Positions 1 to 7,840 of a stretch of 64,000 bases of DNA are shown one piece after another. The DNA is taken from NCBI RefSeq assembly GCF_900105135.1, contig NZ_LT629741.1, positions 62,001-126,000 on the forward strand. The letters run 5' to 3'. The stretch comes from Gramella sp. MAR_2010_147. Lineage in GTDB: Bacteria > Bacteroidota > Bacteroidia > Flavobacteriales > Flavobacteriaceae. Below the pieces are notes generated by a model. It was not told the origin of the DNA. It made no database searches and saw nothing but the letters and a program-made list of their open reading frames with translations. How positions within the stretch are numbered: the stretch's first letter is position 1; each line of letters opens with the position of its first letter. The translations under genes and the position numbers were made by a program.

Positions 1-1827
1 GCTGATGCGATGTCTAAAAAACCACGCCTTGGTGAAATTTACAAAGCATATGTAGACAGATGTTTTAAAGCCGGGGCCATGGATTTTGATGATCTGCTTC
101 TGAAAACCAATGAGCTTCTAAATCGCTTTCCAGAGGTGCTTCATAAATATCAAAGCAGGTTTAAATACATTCTGGTGGACGAGTATCAGGATACCAACCA
201 TTCTCAGTATTTAATTGTAAGAGCCCTTTCAGATAAATTCCAGAATATATGTGTGGTGGGAGATGATGCCCAAAGTATTTATGCTTTCCGAGGAGCCAAC
301 ATTAATAATATTTTGAATTTCCAAAAGGATTATGAGGACGTTCAAATGTATCGCCTGGAACAGAATTATCGTTCTTCAAAAAATATTGTGGAGGCTGCCA
401 ATTCTATTATTGATAAGAACAAAACAAAGCTCGATAAGATCGTTTGGACGGCTAATGAAGACGGCCCAAAGATTATTGTGAACAGATTGCTTACAGATGG
501 GGAAGAAGGAAGATATGTAGCCAGTTCAATTTTTGAGAATAGGATGCAAAATCAGATGGATAACGGCGATTTTGCGATTCTTTATAGAACCAATGCCCAG
601 AGTAGGGCGATGGAAGACGCTCTAAGAAAAAAGGATATTCCGTATAGAATCTATGGAGGTCTTTCTTTCTATCAAAGAAAGGAGATCAAAGATGTGCTTT
701 CTTACTTAAGGCTTATTTTAAACCCGAGGGATGAAGAAGCTTTAAAGAGGGTGATAAACTATCCTTCTCGCGGAATTGGGCAAACTACTATGGATAGATT
801 GGCTATTGCTGCCAATGAGCATAACCGATCTATGTTTGAAGTTATTCAAAATCTGGGGAAGCTCGATCTTAAAATCAATCGCGGTACCCAAACCAAACTG
901 GAAAATTTTGTGAATATGATTCGCAGTTTTGCGATCATGAATGAGACCAGTGATGCCTTTCAGATTGCTGAAACTGTTACCAAAAAGACGGGATTGGTTC
1001 AGGAACTAAAGAAAGACGGGACGCCAGAAGGTATCGCCAGAATTGAAAATATTGAAGAATTGCTAAACGGTATTCGGGATTTTGTAGAAGGTCAGAAAGA
1101 GCTGGCAGATGCTACGGGCTCTCTTTCTGAATTTCTAGAAGATGTGGCTCTCGCCACCGATCTTGATAATGATACCGGAGATGACGACAGAGTGGCGCTT
1201 ATGACGATTCACCTGGCCAAAGGTCTTGAATTTCCATATGTCTACATCGTTGGAATGGAAGAAGATCTTTTTCCTTCAGCAATGAGTATGAATACCAGAA
1301 GTGAGCTGGAAGAGGAACGTCGCCTTTTTTATGTGGCATTAACAAGGGCAGAAAAACAGGCATATTTAACTTATACCCTCTCACGTTATCGCTGGGGAAA
1401 ACTGGTCGATGCGGAACCAAGTCGATTTATTGAGGAGATAGACGATCAATACCTTGATCTAATGGTGCCTCAGGATGATTATAAGTACAAGCCATTAATT
1501 GATACCGATATTTTTGGGGATGAGGTAGATAAAAGCAGGCTGAGACAAACAAAACCAAAAAGTGGAACTCCACCACCTGCTCATAAACCATCAGAAGAAC
1601 AGCTTAGAAAACTCAGAAAATTAAAACCAGCTGCTTCAGAGCCTTCAAAAGCACGAAATACATTAGATCTTTCACAAGGGAACGAAGTGGAGCATATGCG
1701 TTTTGGAAGAGGTAAGGTTTTAAAAATAGAAGGCGCAGGACAGGATAGAAAAGCCGAAATAGATTTCGATCAGGGCGGAATAAAGAAACTGCTATTGCGT
1801 TTTGCTAAGTTGAAAGTGCTGTCATAA
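1..1827 (+). CDS. uvrD: ATP-dependent DNA helicase UvrD/PcrA, 5'-truncated by window edge
   Basis: This is the C-terminal three quarters of a superfamily 1A 3'-5' DNA helicase used in excision repair and in clearing replication blocks. The reading frame is open from base 1, so the true start lies outside the window; full-length family members are about 750-780 residues and about 608 are visible. Visible motifs are the Walker B box DEYQDTN, the QSIYAFRGA motif III, the QNYRSS motif IV, and motifs V and VI near MTIHLAKGLEF and VALTRAEK. The last 60 residues (HMRFGRGKVLKIEG) match the tudor-like PcrA C-terminal domain that binds RNA polymerase. A hairpin terminator follows at 1933. UvrD and PcrA cannot be told apart here. 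Confidence 0.96.
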   Translation, partial: ADAMSKKPRLGEIYKAYVDRCFKAGAMDFDDLLLKTNELLNRFPEVLHKYQSRFKYILVDEYQDTNHSQYLIVRALSDKFQNICVVGDDAQSIYAFRGANINNILNFQKDYEDVQMYRLEQNYRSSKNIVEAANSIIDKNKTKLDKIVWTANEDGPKIIVNRLLTDGEEGRYVASSIFENRMQNQMDNGDFAILYRTNAQSRAMEDALRKKDIPYRIYGGLSFYQRKEIKDVLSYLRLILNPRDEEALKRVINYPSRGIGQTTMDRLAIAANEHNRSMFEVIQNLGKLDLKINRGTQTKLENFVNMIRSFAIMNETSDAFQIAETVTKKTGLVQELKKDGTPEGIARIENIEELLNGIRDFVEGQKELADATGSLSEFLEDVALATDLDNDTGDDDRVALMTIHLAKGLEFPYVYIVGMEEDLFPSAMSMNTRSELEEERRLFYVALTRAEKQAYLTYTLSRYRWGKLVDAEPSRFIEEIDDQYLDLMVPQDDYKYKPLIDTDIFGDEVDKSRLRQTKPKSGTPPPAHKPSEEQLRKLRKLKPAASEPSKARNTLDLSQGNEVEHMRFGRGKVLKIEGAGQDRKAEIDFDQGGIKKLLLRFAKLKVLS

Positions 1828-2147
1828 TCAGTGATTTGTAGTCATGTATTTTTTACATATATTAGCTTCGAGAATTTAATAGAGCCCTACCTTTATTAAA
1901 ATTTCAAAAACCAAACAAAAACATAGTTTTTTAGAGACCTTAACAGGGTCTCTTTTTTATTTAAAGATTTTTGAGGCTTATAGGTTACTAAGATGTTCCG
2001 GTTAGTAGTGTGTTATTAGTTATTATTTCTTAAAAGCTTACTTCTAACTTGAATACGAATGGTTTTGTTAAAAATCATGTAAAATCGGCTTCACAGAACT
2101 TCATTTAGAAGAAAGTATAACTTATATTTTTTATCTTGAAAGGAAAA
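1828..2147. other. Intergenic gap after uvrD
   Basis: This 320-base stretch is AT-rich and non-coding. It holds one intrinsic terminator (listed separately). The remainder shows no open frame with family resemblance, no tRNA-like cloverleaf and no clear promoter consensus in front of the small gene at 2148. Confidence 0.6.
1933..1959 (+). terminator. Intrinsic terminator of uvrD
   Basis: A 7-bp stem, AGAGACC (1933-1939) with GGTCTCT (1947-1953), has a 7-base loop and is followed by six T. It lies about 105 bases after the uvrD stop. Confidence 0.75.
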
Positions 2148-2360
2148 ATGATAAGGGAAGGAAGCAGCGTAAAATGGAAATGGGGAAATGGAACTGCAAC
2201 TGGAAAAGTTGTTTCCAGCTACACTAGGGAAGTCACAAAGAAAATAGATGGCAGTGATATAACCAGAAACGGAGAAGAAGGAAATAAAGCCTTGTATATT
2301 GAGCAGGAAGATGGTGCTAAGGTATTAAAGCTTGAAAGTGAAGTTGAGAAGTTAGAATAA
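2148..2360 (+). CDS. Small DUF2945/hypervirulence-TUDOR-like protein
   Basis: This is a basic, soluble 70-residue protein. Its N-terminal VKWKWGNGTATGKV stretch resembles the small tudor/SH3-like domain annotated as DUF2945 (hypervirulence-associated TUDOR domain). That domain begins with a similar glycine- and tryptophan-rich strand and usually carries a KxxDGxxxTR segment, seen here as KIDGSDITRNG. The function is unknown; binding to nucleic acid or protein is only inferred from the fold. I chose the ATG at 2148 over the in-frame TTG at 2136, because AAAGGA sits just upstream of the ATG and the family starts there. It is likely monocistronic. Confidence 0.75.
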   Translation: MIREGSSVKWKWGNGTATGKVVSSYTREVTKKIDGSDITRNGEEGNKALYIEQEDGAKVLKLESEVEKLE

Positions 2361-2421
2361 TCCTTCGTATCTAACTGTTGTAGTAAAAATTAGTTTTCAA
2401 TAGATTAAAAAATATTAGATT

Positions 2422-3042
2422 ATGGCAGAATTACTGCGCATTTACGACGAGAACCCGGCTCCAAAACATATTAATAAAGTAGTTGAGACCCTTCGCAAAG
2501 GAGGACTCATAATTTATCCAACTGATACCATTTATGGGTTAGGATGCGATATTACCAATGTAGCCGCTTTGGAAAAGATAGCACAGATAAAAAAAGTGAA
2601 ACTGGAAAAAGCTAATTTTTCTTTTGTTTGTGAAGATCTAAGCAACCTTTCAGACTACGTGAAGCAAATAGATACAGCAACATTTAAGATACTTAAACGA
2701 TCCTTGCCGGGACCATATACCTTCATTCTACCGGGAGGGAATAACCTTCCTAATGTTTTCAAAAAGAAAAAAACGGTAGGTATTCGTGTTCCAGATAATA
2801 ATATTTGTAAGGCTATAGTAAGTAGTCTTGGCAATCCCATCGTTTCTACTTCCATAAGGGACGATGATGAGGTTTTAGAATATGGGACCGATCCAGAACT
2901 TATCAAGGAAAAATGGGATCATTTAGTAGATATTGTGATAGATGGTGGGTATGGAGATAATATTCCTTCAACGGTGATTGATCTTACCACTCCCAATCCT
3001 GAAGTGATTAGAGAAGGCAAAGGAAGTCTTGAGATCATGTGA
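2422..3042 (+). CDS. yciO: YciO-like Sua5/YrdC-domain protein
   Basis: This 206-residue protein is a member of the Sua5/YrdC/YciO family, whose TsaC/Sua5 branch makes threonylcarbamoyl-AMP for the t6A37 modification of tRNA. The start (LRIYDENPAPKHINKVVETLRKGG), the PTDTIYGLGCDI block, and the end (TVIDLTTPNPEVIREG) follow E. coli YciO more closely than TsaC. The YciO role is not established. A second, shorter YrdC-domain gene, more typical of TsaC, lies at 37134-37703, so this copy is probably not the sole threonylcarbamoyl-AMP synthase. No operon partner is seen. Confidence 0.88.
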   Translation: MAELLRIYDENPAPKHINKVVETLRKGGLIIYPTDTIYGLGCDITNVAALEKIAQIKKVKLEKANFSFVCEDLSNLSDYVKQIDTATFKILKRSLPGPYTFILPGGNNLPNVFKKKKTVGIRVPDNNICKAIVSSLGNPIVSTSIRDDDEVLEYGTDPELIKEKWDHLVDIVIDGGYGDNIPSTVIDLTTPNPEVIREGKGSLEIM

Positions 3043-3147
3043 AAATCTTCTGAAAATCGCTCCATTCAAGTTAATTACATATTAAAGTCAGCTTCTTTCT
3101 TTTAAATAGAATTCAACATTCATACTTTCAGTAGAAAATATATTGTT

Positions 3148-3984
3148 ATGAGTTTTATTGAGACTACGAGTAAAGAAAAAGGAAAAAACATCAATCTATA
3201 TTATGAAGATTACGGGGAAGGAAAACCCGTGATCCTCATCCATGGATGGCCATTAAGTCATCGCATGTGGGAATATCAGATCAATGAAGTTGTAGAAGCC
3301 GGTTTTAGGTGTATCGCTTACGACAGGAGAGGATTTGGAGATAGTGATAAGCCCTGGACAAATTATGATTATGATAGCCTGGCAAAGGATTTAAATGATA
3401 TTATTACCAGGCTTGATCTTTCTGAGGTTAGTATCGTAGGATTTTCAATGGGTGGAGGCGAAGTAGCCAGATATATTGGAAATTATGGAACTTCTAAATT
3501 GTCGAAAGCAGGACTTATTTCTGCTGTTCCTCCATTTATGTTGAAAACAGACAACAATCCAGACGGACTTGAAAAAGAAGTGTTTGAAGGTTTTAAAAAG
3601 GAAATCAAGAAGGATCGGCCAGCGTTTTTAAAAGGTTTCGGAAAGCAATTCGTGAATTTTGATAAAGTTGGAGACCGTATAAGCGAGGAAATGGCAGATT
3701 ACTACTGGTCTATAGCTTGCAATGCTTCGCCGAATGCCACTTTAGAATGCATTGATTCTTTTGGCCTGACAGATTTTAGAGATGACCTTAAAAAAATTGA
3801 TGTGCCAACACTTGTGGTGCATGGGGATGCAGATCAAATCGTACCTATAGAAATTTCAGGAAAGAAGAGCGCAGATGCGATTTCCAAAAGCGAATATCAT
3901 GTGATCGAGGAAGCGCCACACGGTCTGGTACTTACACATACAGCAGAATTCAACAAAATTTTAATTGACTTTCTTAAAAAGTAA
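3148..3984 (+). CDS. Alpha/beta-fold hydrolase, haloperoxidase-like
   Basis: This is a 278-residue cytoplasmic alpha/beta hydrolase of the non-heme chloroperoxidase/esterase group. Visible features are the oxyanion HGWPLSHRMW segment, the YDRRGFGDSDKP block typical of this group, the nucleophile elbow GFSMGGGE (Ser about residue 98), the acid in VHGDADQIVP, and the catalytic His in EEAPHGL near the C terminus. The triad is complete, so the enzyme should be active. The substrate cannot be named: family members are esterases or perhydrolases with broad specificity. It stands alone between a YciO gene and a convergent lipoprotein gene. Confidence 0.92.
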   Translation: MSFIETTSKEKGKNINLYYEDYGEGKPVILIHGWPLSHRMWEYQINEVVEAGFRCIAYDRRGFGDSDKPWTNYDYDSLAKDLNDIITRLDLSEVSIVGFSMGGGEVARYIGNYGTSKLSKAGLISAVPPFMLKTDNNPDGLEKEVFEGFKKEIKKDRPAFLKGFGKQFVNFDKVGDRISEEMADYYWSIACNASPNATLECIDSFGLTDFRDDLKKIDVPTLVVHGDADQIVPIEISGKKSADAISKSEYHVIEEAPHGLVLTHTAEFNKILIDFLKK

Positions 3985-4001
3985 CTTTTTATAGTATAGG
4001 T

Positions 4002-4123
4002 GTTGCCTGAAAATGTGCCAAAGTCTCGCCCGGATTTATTCAGACTTAAAGCTGGTTTTCGCCAGTGAAATAAGTTAGCGAAAAGCAGAATTCAGGTTGA
4101 TGACAATTACATTTTCAGGTAAC
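4002..4123. repeat. Nested imperfect inverted-repeat element
   Basis: The outer arms, GTTGCCTGAAAATGT (4002-4016) and ACATTTTCAGGTAAC (4109-4123), pair at 14 of 15 positions. The inner arms, CTGGTTTTCGC (4052-4062) and GCGAAAAGCAG (4078-4088), pair at 10 of 11 around a 15-base loop. The 122-base unit fills most of the space between two convergent genes. It could be a decayed miniature element, a structured RNA or a bidirectional 3'-end structure. Confidence 0.6.
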
Positions 4124-4151
4124 CTTTTTAAGATTCTTATATTTGTTTATG

Positions 4152-5249
4152 CTATAGAATTATCTTTTCATAAACTTCCAGAAAAGCATTATGAACTTCT
4201 GTGGGACTAAGTATAAATCCCTTCTTTTGAGCTGATGTAGCAAGCTTGTAACCCAATTCTGCTGCTTCCAGCCTTTGATTTGGAGTTCCATGGTGATTCG
4301 TGCTTTCTGTTAGACAATCCCCAACATTAAACGACAGCCTGAAGTATTCTTCGATCCTTTTCCAGTTGTAGGTAGCTCCTCTTTTGTGAGTTAAAAAATA
4401 TGCAGCGGCAAAATCGGCTTCTAATTCAGAGAATCTTGATATTTCAGCCGGACTCATATTTGGATTGACATTTTCCCAGTCCGGGTTTTCGAATTGCGCC
4501 TGGTGCCACCATTCATGCGAAAGGATTGCCGTAAAGGCCAGATCTCCGTCAATTCCAATATCAATGATACTCTCCAACAGACCGTCACCTATTACCAATA
4601 AACCATTAGACCGGGTAAAGCCGTCAAATGCGAAATACGGATTTTCAGGGAAGTTAGATGACGCTTTATTTATTTCTAATAATAGGTCAGCTTTTTTATA
4701 GGCTTCAGTTCTGTTTCTAACAGTTCTATCAAAACTTTCTATCATGTCGGTGAGAATTTCACGATCATTTAGAAAAGCGGTATGCTGACCGTTGAGATAT
4801 ATCTCCCGGTCAAGATTCCAGAACTTTATAAGTTCCCGTATTCTTTTCTTTGCAAGCTGATTGAACTCTCCATTTTCGCCATAATAATTCTCACCTCGAT
4901 AAAAGGTGACATATTTTCTATTGAGTTCCAGATAGTAATTTAAAAGATCAAAATCGAAGAAAGGATCTTTAATAATACTCTCAAAATAGCCGGAAAGAAC
5001 ATCTCCGAAACTGGTAGATTCACACGGGATAGAGACTAGAGATTCATTCTGGAACCTATCACTTAAAGAGAAATTGCCTGGCGCTGGTTTGGAATAAAAA
5101 TTTCCAGATCCTTTTATTTGGCTAAAATGAGAATTGAGGTCATTTTTCACTGACATTTGTGAAATAATTTCTTCCCTGGAGCAGGATTGTAACAGTAAAG
5201 TAAATATTAGCACACCACTGCACCAGATGTAGACATCTGTCTTCTTCAT
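4152..5249 (-). CDS. Zinc-metalloprotease-like lipoprotein (HEWWH)
   Basis: This is a 365-residue predicted lipoprotein with a membrane segment at residues 8-20 and a lipobox LLQSC (Cys23). The mature part carries a gluzincin-type HEWWH site (residues 245-249) followed by SELEAD (about 274-279), where the Glu could be the third zinc ligand. A later NHHGTPNQRLEAAELGY segment resembles the tail of peptidases with a TPR/substrate-facing helix. I infer a periplasm-facing or surface metallopeptidase, but I do not recognise a named family. It reads towards the hydrolase gene with the inverted-repeat element between them. No neighbour suggests a substrate. Confidence 0.8.
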   Translation of the reverse strand: MKKTDVYIWCSGVLIFTLLLQSCSREEIISQMSVKNDLNSHFSQIKGSGNFYSKPAPGNFSLSDRFQNESLVSIPCESTSFGDVLSGYFESIIKDPFFDFDLLNYYLELNRKYVTFYRGENYYGENGEFNQLAKKRIRELIKFWNLDREIYLNGQHTAFLNDREILTDMIESFDRTVRNRTEAYKKADLLLEINKASSNFPENPYFAFDGFTRSNGLLVIGDGLLESIIDIGIDGDLAFTAILSHEWWHQAQFENPDWENVNPNMSPAEISRFSELEADFAAAYFLTHKRGATYNWKRIEEYFRLSFNVGDCLTESTNHHGTPNQRLEAAELGYKLATSAQKKGFILSPTEVHNAFLEVYEKIIL

Positions 5250-5323
5250 AGCATTAATATTTAGGTGATTGTATGACTAAAATTAATACAAAATACTGAT
5301 TACTAGAATTTTAAATGTTAAAA

Positions 5324-5351
5324 TAAAAAAAGCCTTGCGATAGCAAAGCTT
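5324..5351 (-). terminator. Intrinsic terminator of the OmpA lipoprotein gene
   Basis: On the minus strand AAGCTTTGC pairs with GCAAGGCTT (one G-U pair) around a TATC loop, followed by seven T. It starts 25 bases after the OmpA-family stop codon. Confidence 0.8.
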
Positions 5352-5375
5352 TTAATTTATTGTGAATTCAAATGC

Positions 5376-6221
5376 TTATTCTTCACCAGAAGTAGCTTTC
5401 TCCATTCCGTCTTCAATCATACTGTAGAACTGGTCTAGCTTAGGAAGAACAACTATTCTTGTTCTTCTGTTCTTAGCACGACCTTCAGCAGTTGCATTAG
5501 AAGCAACAGGAACATAATAACTTCTACCAGCAGCAGTCATACGAGCCGGTTCAACACCAAAATCGTCCTGTAACACTCTTACTACAGAAGTTGCACGTTT
5601 TACACTTAGATCCCAGTTATCCTGGAACATTGAAGTGCTAATTGCTTTATCATCTGTGTGGCCTTCAACCATAAATTCGATATTCGGCTTGTTCTTTACT
5701 ACGGTTGCAACTTTTCCAAGTACTTCTTTTGCACGTGGAGTAATGTTATAACGACCACTATCAAATAAAAGCTTGTCTGAAATAGATACATACACGACAC
5801 CTTTTTCAACATTGATCTCAATATCTTCATCACTCATGTTTCCAAGAGCTCCTTTAAGACTGGTTACAAGAGCAAGAGTTACTGAATCTTTCTTGTTCAT
5901 CGCTTCCTGCATAGAACGGATAGCAAGATCTTTTTCTTTAATACTCTCTAAAGAACGTTCAAGATTTTCAGCTTCTTTCTTTGAAAGGGTAGCAAGATCT
6001 CCTACGTTATTTAATAGTGCAGCATTGGTATTGTTTAGTCTACCAATAGTCTCAGTCATTCTATCTTTTTCATCAAGACAAGAGTTCAATTTAACCGTAG
6101 CGGTATTTAATTGATCCTGTGTTTCTCTTTGCTTGGTTTCCAGTTCATTGTATTTTTTCTGTGAAACACATGAAGATAGCAAAATGGCAGCTGTTGCCGA
6201 CAAAAGCATGATTTTTCTCAT
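5376..6221 (-). CDS. OmpA-family peptidoglycan-binding lipoprotein
   Basis: This is a 281-residue lipoprotein with signal MRKIMLLSATAAILLSSC (Cys18). Residues about 22-125 form a long heptad-like coiled coil rich in Glu, Lys, Asn and Leu. The last 130 residues are an OmpA C-terminal domain: LLFDSGRYNITPRAKEVL, VEGHTDD and NRRTRIVV match the core and the diaminopimelate-binding Asp/Arg pair. Such proteins tie the outer membrane to peptidoglycan. The gene has its own terminator and no co-directional close neighbour, and the architecture is the common flavobacterial one. Confidence 0.93.
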   Translation of the reverse strand: MRKIMLLSATAAILLSSCVSQKKYNELETKQRETQDQLNTATVKLNSCLDEKDRMTETIGRLNNTNAALLNNVGDLATLSKKEAENLERSLESIKEKDLAIRSMQEAMNKKDSVTLALVTSLKGALGNMSDEDIEINVEKGVVYVSISDKLLFDSGRYNITPRAKEVLGKVATVVKNKPNIEFMVEGHTDDKAISTSMFQDNWDLSVKRATSVVRVLQDDFGVEPARMTAAGRSYYVPVASNATAEGRAKNRRTRIVVLPKLDQFYSMIEDGMEKATSGEE

Positions 6222-6318
6222 AACTCGTTTCTTAAATTTTAAATTGTTAGAAGGATCAAAAATATCAAAAAAATAGTAAGGTGGAAAGGTATTTTAACAT
6301 TTCCTTTTTTATTTATAT

Positions 6319-7311
6319 TTAAAGATCCCGGAACTTGTTTTTTTTCTTAATAAAATGTGCATATACAACGGAAGAAATAAGATAGTATTTCCTGAAAATG
6401 AATTCTTTCGGTCTTTTCTTATAAATTTTTCCGTAATGCCTGTAAAAGCTGGAATGGGCCTTTAAAATGGCGAGAAAATGATTGAATTTTCCTTCAAAAA
6501 TAAATTTAAATGCAGCGATCCCATCCAGGATCATTCTAATAAATAAAATATAAAAAAGTCGTGAGGACTCCACGTTCTTTAAAAGTAAGAAAAGCCCGTT
6601 TCTAAAATTATAGAATGTTTTTTTAGGATTTATATCCTTTAATGTAGCTCCGCCCACATGAAAAACTCTGGATGCACTTACAAATTTTATCTTATAACCT
6701 TTATGCAAAAGTCTCCAGCAAAGGTCTATCTCTTCCTGATGAGCAAAGAAATCTTCATCTAATCCTCCAATTTCATCAAATGCATTCTTTCGTATCGCCA
6801 GGCAGGCTCCACTTGCCCAGAAAATATATTCGTCACTATTATATTGTCCAAGATCTTCTTCAAGCTCGTTAAAAATTCTTCCCCGGCAAAACGGATATCC
6901 GAATTTATCGATATACCCACCGGCAGCGCCAGCATATTCAAAATGGTCCTTCTTCTTGTGATCCAGAATCTTTGGCTGAACAGCAGCGGTTTTAGGTTCG
7001 CTATTAAAAACTTCTAATATTGGGAGTAACCAGTCTTCGGTAACTTCTACATCACTATTTAGTAAAATATGGATGTCTTCTGGAACTTCTTTTAAGGCAA
7101 GATTATATCCTCCTGCATATCCTGCGTTTTTTTTATTCCGGATGATAGTGACCTCAGGGTGGTTCAATTTTAAATATTCAACAGAACCATCACTGGAGGC
7201 ATTATCAGCAACATATATACTTGCTTCTTCAGAGAATGAAATTACAGAGGGAAGAAATTCCTTTAATAGATACTTTCCATTCCAGTTTAAAATGACGACT
7301 GCTATTTTCAT
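6319..7311 (-). CDS. Glycosyltransferase family 2
   Basis: This is a 330-residue GT-A glycosyltransferase of family 2, close to the rhamnosyltransferase/WbbL-like subgroup. It shows the N-terminal ILNWNGKYLLKEFLPS, the VADNASSDGSVEYL segment, the DxD-like NSDVEVTEDWL (about residues 89-99), and the acceptor-site EEIDLCWRLLHKGYKI. A hydrophobic helix near residue 250 (LFYILFIRMILDGIAAFKF) may anchor it to the inner membrane. It probably adds a sugar to a surface glycan. Its start overlaps the stop of the upstream nuclease-domain gene by 4 bases, so the two are co-transcribed although they look functionally unrelated. Confidence 0.92.
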   Translation of the reverse strand: MKIAVVILNWNGKYLLKEFLPSVISFSEEASIYVADNASSDGSVEYLKLNHPEVTIIRNKKNAGYAGGYNLALKEVPEDIHILLNSDVEVTEDWLLPILEVFNSEPKTAAVQPKILDHKKKDHFEYAGAAGGYIDKFGYPFCRGRIFNELEEDLGQYNSDEYIFWASGACLAIRKNAFDEIGGLDEDFFAHQEEIDLCWRLLHKGYKIKFVSASRVFHVGGATLKDINPKKTFYNFRNGLFLLLKNVESSRLFYILFIRMILDGIAAFKFIFEGKFNHFLAILKAHSSFYRHYGKIYKKRPKEFIFRKYYLISSVVYAHFIKKKNKFRDL

Positions 7312-7757
7312 ACTTTGGAATATTCAGGAATATCTTTTAAAAAAATATAATTTTCATTTTCGTAATCCATTTTACAGAAAAAATGATCTATTCCGTTCGT
7401 GACCATTAAAAAATTAGCTTTCAAAGTTAAATTATACCGCGCTATCTGGTCAAATGTATCTTGGGTGATCTTAATTTTCGGGGCTTTGCATTCCACGATT
7501 ATTTGAATATTGCCATCAGGTTCAAAAACAACAATATCATATCTCTTGGTAAGTCCCGCAATTTTGAGTTGCTTTTCAACATTAATAAGACTTAAGGGGT
7601 AATTCTTTTCACTCTGTAAGAATTTCACGCAATGTTGACGCACCCATTCTTCAGGGGTAAGAATGACAAATTTTTTCCTCAAATCATCAAAAACAGCTAT
7701 TTTATTTTGATTATTTTTGAACCGAAATGAATATTGAGGGAAATTCAATTTTTGCAT
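7308..7757 (-). CDS. Stand-alone HsdR_N-like PD-(D/E)XK nuclease domain protein
   Basis: This 149-residue protein corresponds to the N-terminal nuclease domain of type I restriction HsdR subunits (HSDR_N type) without helicase domains. The PD-(D/E)XK core is visible: TKRYDIVVFEPDG supplies the Asp, and IIVECKAPKI supplies the E-x-K. An RQH segment precedes it, and a QxxxY-like FDQIARYN follows. I used the ATG at 7757 because the flavobacterial family begins MQKLNFPxYxFRFK and because a TAnnTTTG promoter element lies at 7762-7769, so an upstream start at 7832 would precede the transcript. The frame before the ATG shows no conserved character. The function is unknown; it is divergent from holA. 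Confidence 0.88.
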   Translation of the reverse strand: MQKLNFPQYSFRFKNNQNKIAVFDDLRKKFVILTPEEWVRQHCVKFLQSEKNYPLSLINVEKQLKIAGLTKRYDIVVFEPDGNIQIIVECKAPKIKITQDTFDQIARYNLTLKANFLMVTNGIDHFFCKMDYENENYIFLKDIPEYSKV

Positions 7758-7761
7758 GTAC

Positions 7762-7793
7762 CAAAAGTAATAAACAATATTACAGGCTCGCAA
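7762..7793 (-). promoter_or_regulatory. Flavobacterial promoter, candidate leaderless start
   Basis: On the minus strand TTG (7793-7791), a 21-base spacer and TACTTTTG (7769-7762) match the Bacteroidota -33/-7 consensus. Counting about 5 bases on places transcription start at or next to the ATG at 7757. Confidence 0.55.
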
Positions 7794-7840
7794 GGTACTC
7801 TTTGAGATTTCTTTCAGCAAAAACCTCCGCATAATTCCGT

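Noticed and set aside
4002-4123. Integron attC site
   Set aside because: The arm ends read GTTGCCT...AGGTAAC, opposite in order to the attC ends RYYYAAC...GTTRRRY, and no integrase or cassette is present.
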